The position numbers and the translations under genes are program-made. A DNA stretch of 64,000 bases, taken from positions 12,400,001-12,464,000 of the forward strand of contig JBHGNT010000013.1 in NCBI GenBank assembly GCA_043228905.1, in the 5' to 3' direction. This stretch comes from Azolla caroliniana. Taxonomy: Eukaryota > Polypodiophyta. Below are positions 63,808 through 64,000 of the stretch, in pieces. The notes beneath the pieces are model-generated. The model made no database searches. It was given only the letters and a program-made list of their open reading frames with translations, and was not told where the DNA came from. Positions within the stretch are counted from its first letter, which is position 1. Each line of letters starts with the position of its first letter.

Positions 63808-64000
63808 ATTGTCGGCCTTTGCCCGGCCAGATCGTGCATCGTCTTCCTCTCTGCTTACCGGTGTCCTCTGTGTCCGAGGAACACCCTGTAGTAGCCCGCT
63901 TGGCCCCCTTTCGTTTCGCGCCACTGCGACCGGTCTGAAGCCTTCTGCTTGCCATCGTCCTCTCGCCCCCACCGGCTTGTCATCTCAATCTTGGCTTGCC
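63808..64000 (-). pseudogene. T internal region, continuation
   Basis: The minus strand reads GPSGLLQGVPRTQRTPVSRE, corresponding to the Arg/Gly-rich part of B (about 57780-57880). It is the upstream continuation of T beyond E and runs out of the window. Confidence 0.6.

Overview
The window is plant nuclear DNA made almost entirely of transposable elements; I see no intact host gene, tRNA, rRNA or CRISPR array. A plant origin is supported by Ty1/copia elements primed by initiator tRNA-Met, LTRs rich in TTTAGGG-like tracts, hAT remnants and a captured piece of a plant-type mitochondrial HSP70 gene. One young element (D) resembles the Tf1/sushi/Tcn1 side of the chromoviruses, which hints at a seed-free plant, but that is inference.

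Layout. 1-1236: 3' end and LTR of an element (A) that runs out of the window, abutting a decayed minus-strand Ty3/gypsy element P (1237-6017) that carries a solo LTR with a target-site duplication (TSD). 6.5-7.6 kb: hAT transposase remnants. 8.7-19.0 kb: broken coding unit Q, an orphan protein resembling a DDE transposase, interrupted by a gene-capturing LTR element R (9564-12557), a MITE (14162-14609) and a copia solo LTR (15474-16085). Palindromic TAGCTAATTAGCTA arrays lie inside Q (12.56-13.80 kb) and after it (19.1-19.9 kb). 19.9-22.8 kb: copia remnant I. 22.8-35.2 kb: minus-strand element H, split by copia elements F (plus) and G (minus). 35.6-36.7 kb: 5' fragment of copia J. 37.3-48.1 kb: gypsy element M (minus), split at 40753-46551 by the chromovirus D. 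48.1-49.4 kb: LTR S. From 49.4 kb to the end there is a four-level nest: T (minus) contains E (51055-63803), whose 5' LTR contains B (51073-59229), whose internal region contains C (53361-56894).

Elements A, B, C, E, H, M, S and T form one related group. Where both ends survive they have 4-bp TSDs (acga, ccgg, acgc), a primer-binding site (PBS) matching the 3' end of tRNA-Trp placed 4 nt after the LTR, and a short hairpin fixed 17-18 nt upstream of the 3' LTR. The hairpin stem shows compensatory changes between copies. E lacks protease and reverse transcriptase, while B and C encode only Gag plus a repetitive tail; M-like elements probably supply the missing enzymes (inference).

D is the most striking element. 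Its two LTRs appear identical except for a GA repeat, its gag and pol are intact, and it has a canonical chromodomain. It has a -1 frameshift heptamer at the gag-pol overlap. Its PBS matches no tRNA I recognise, but it is complementary over 12 nt to the predicted 5' end of its own RNA, as in Tf1/sushi self-priming.
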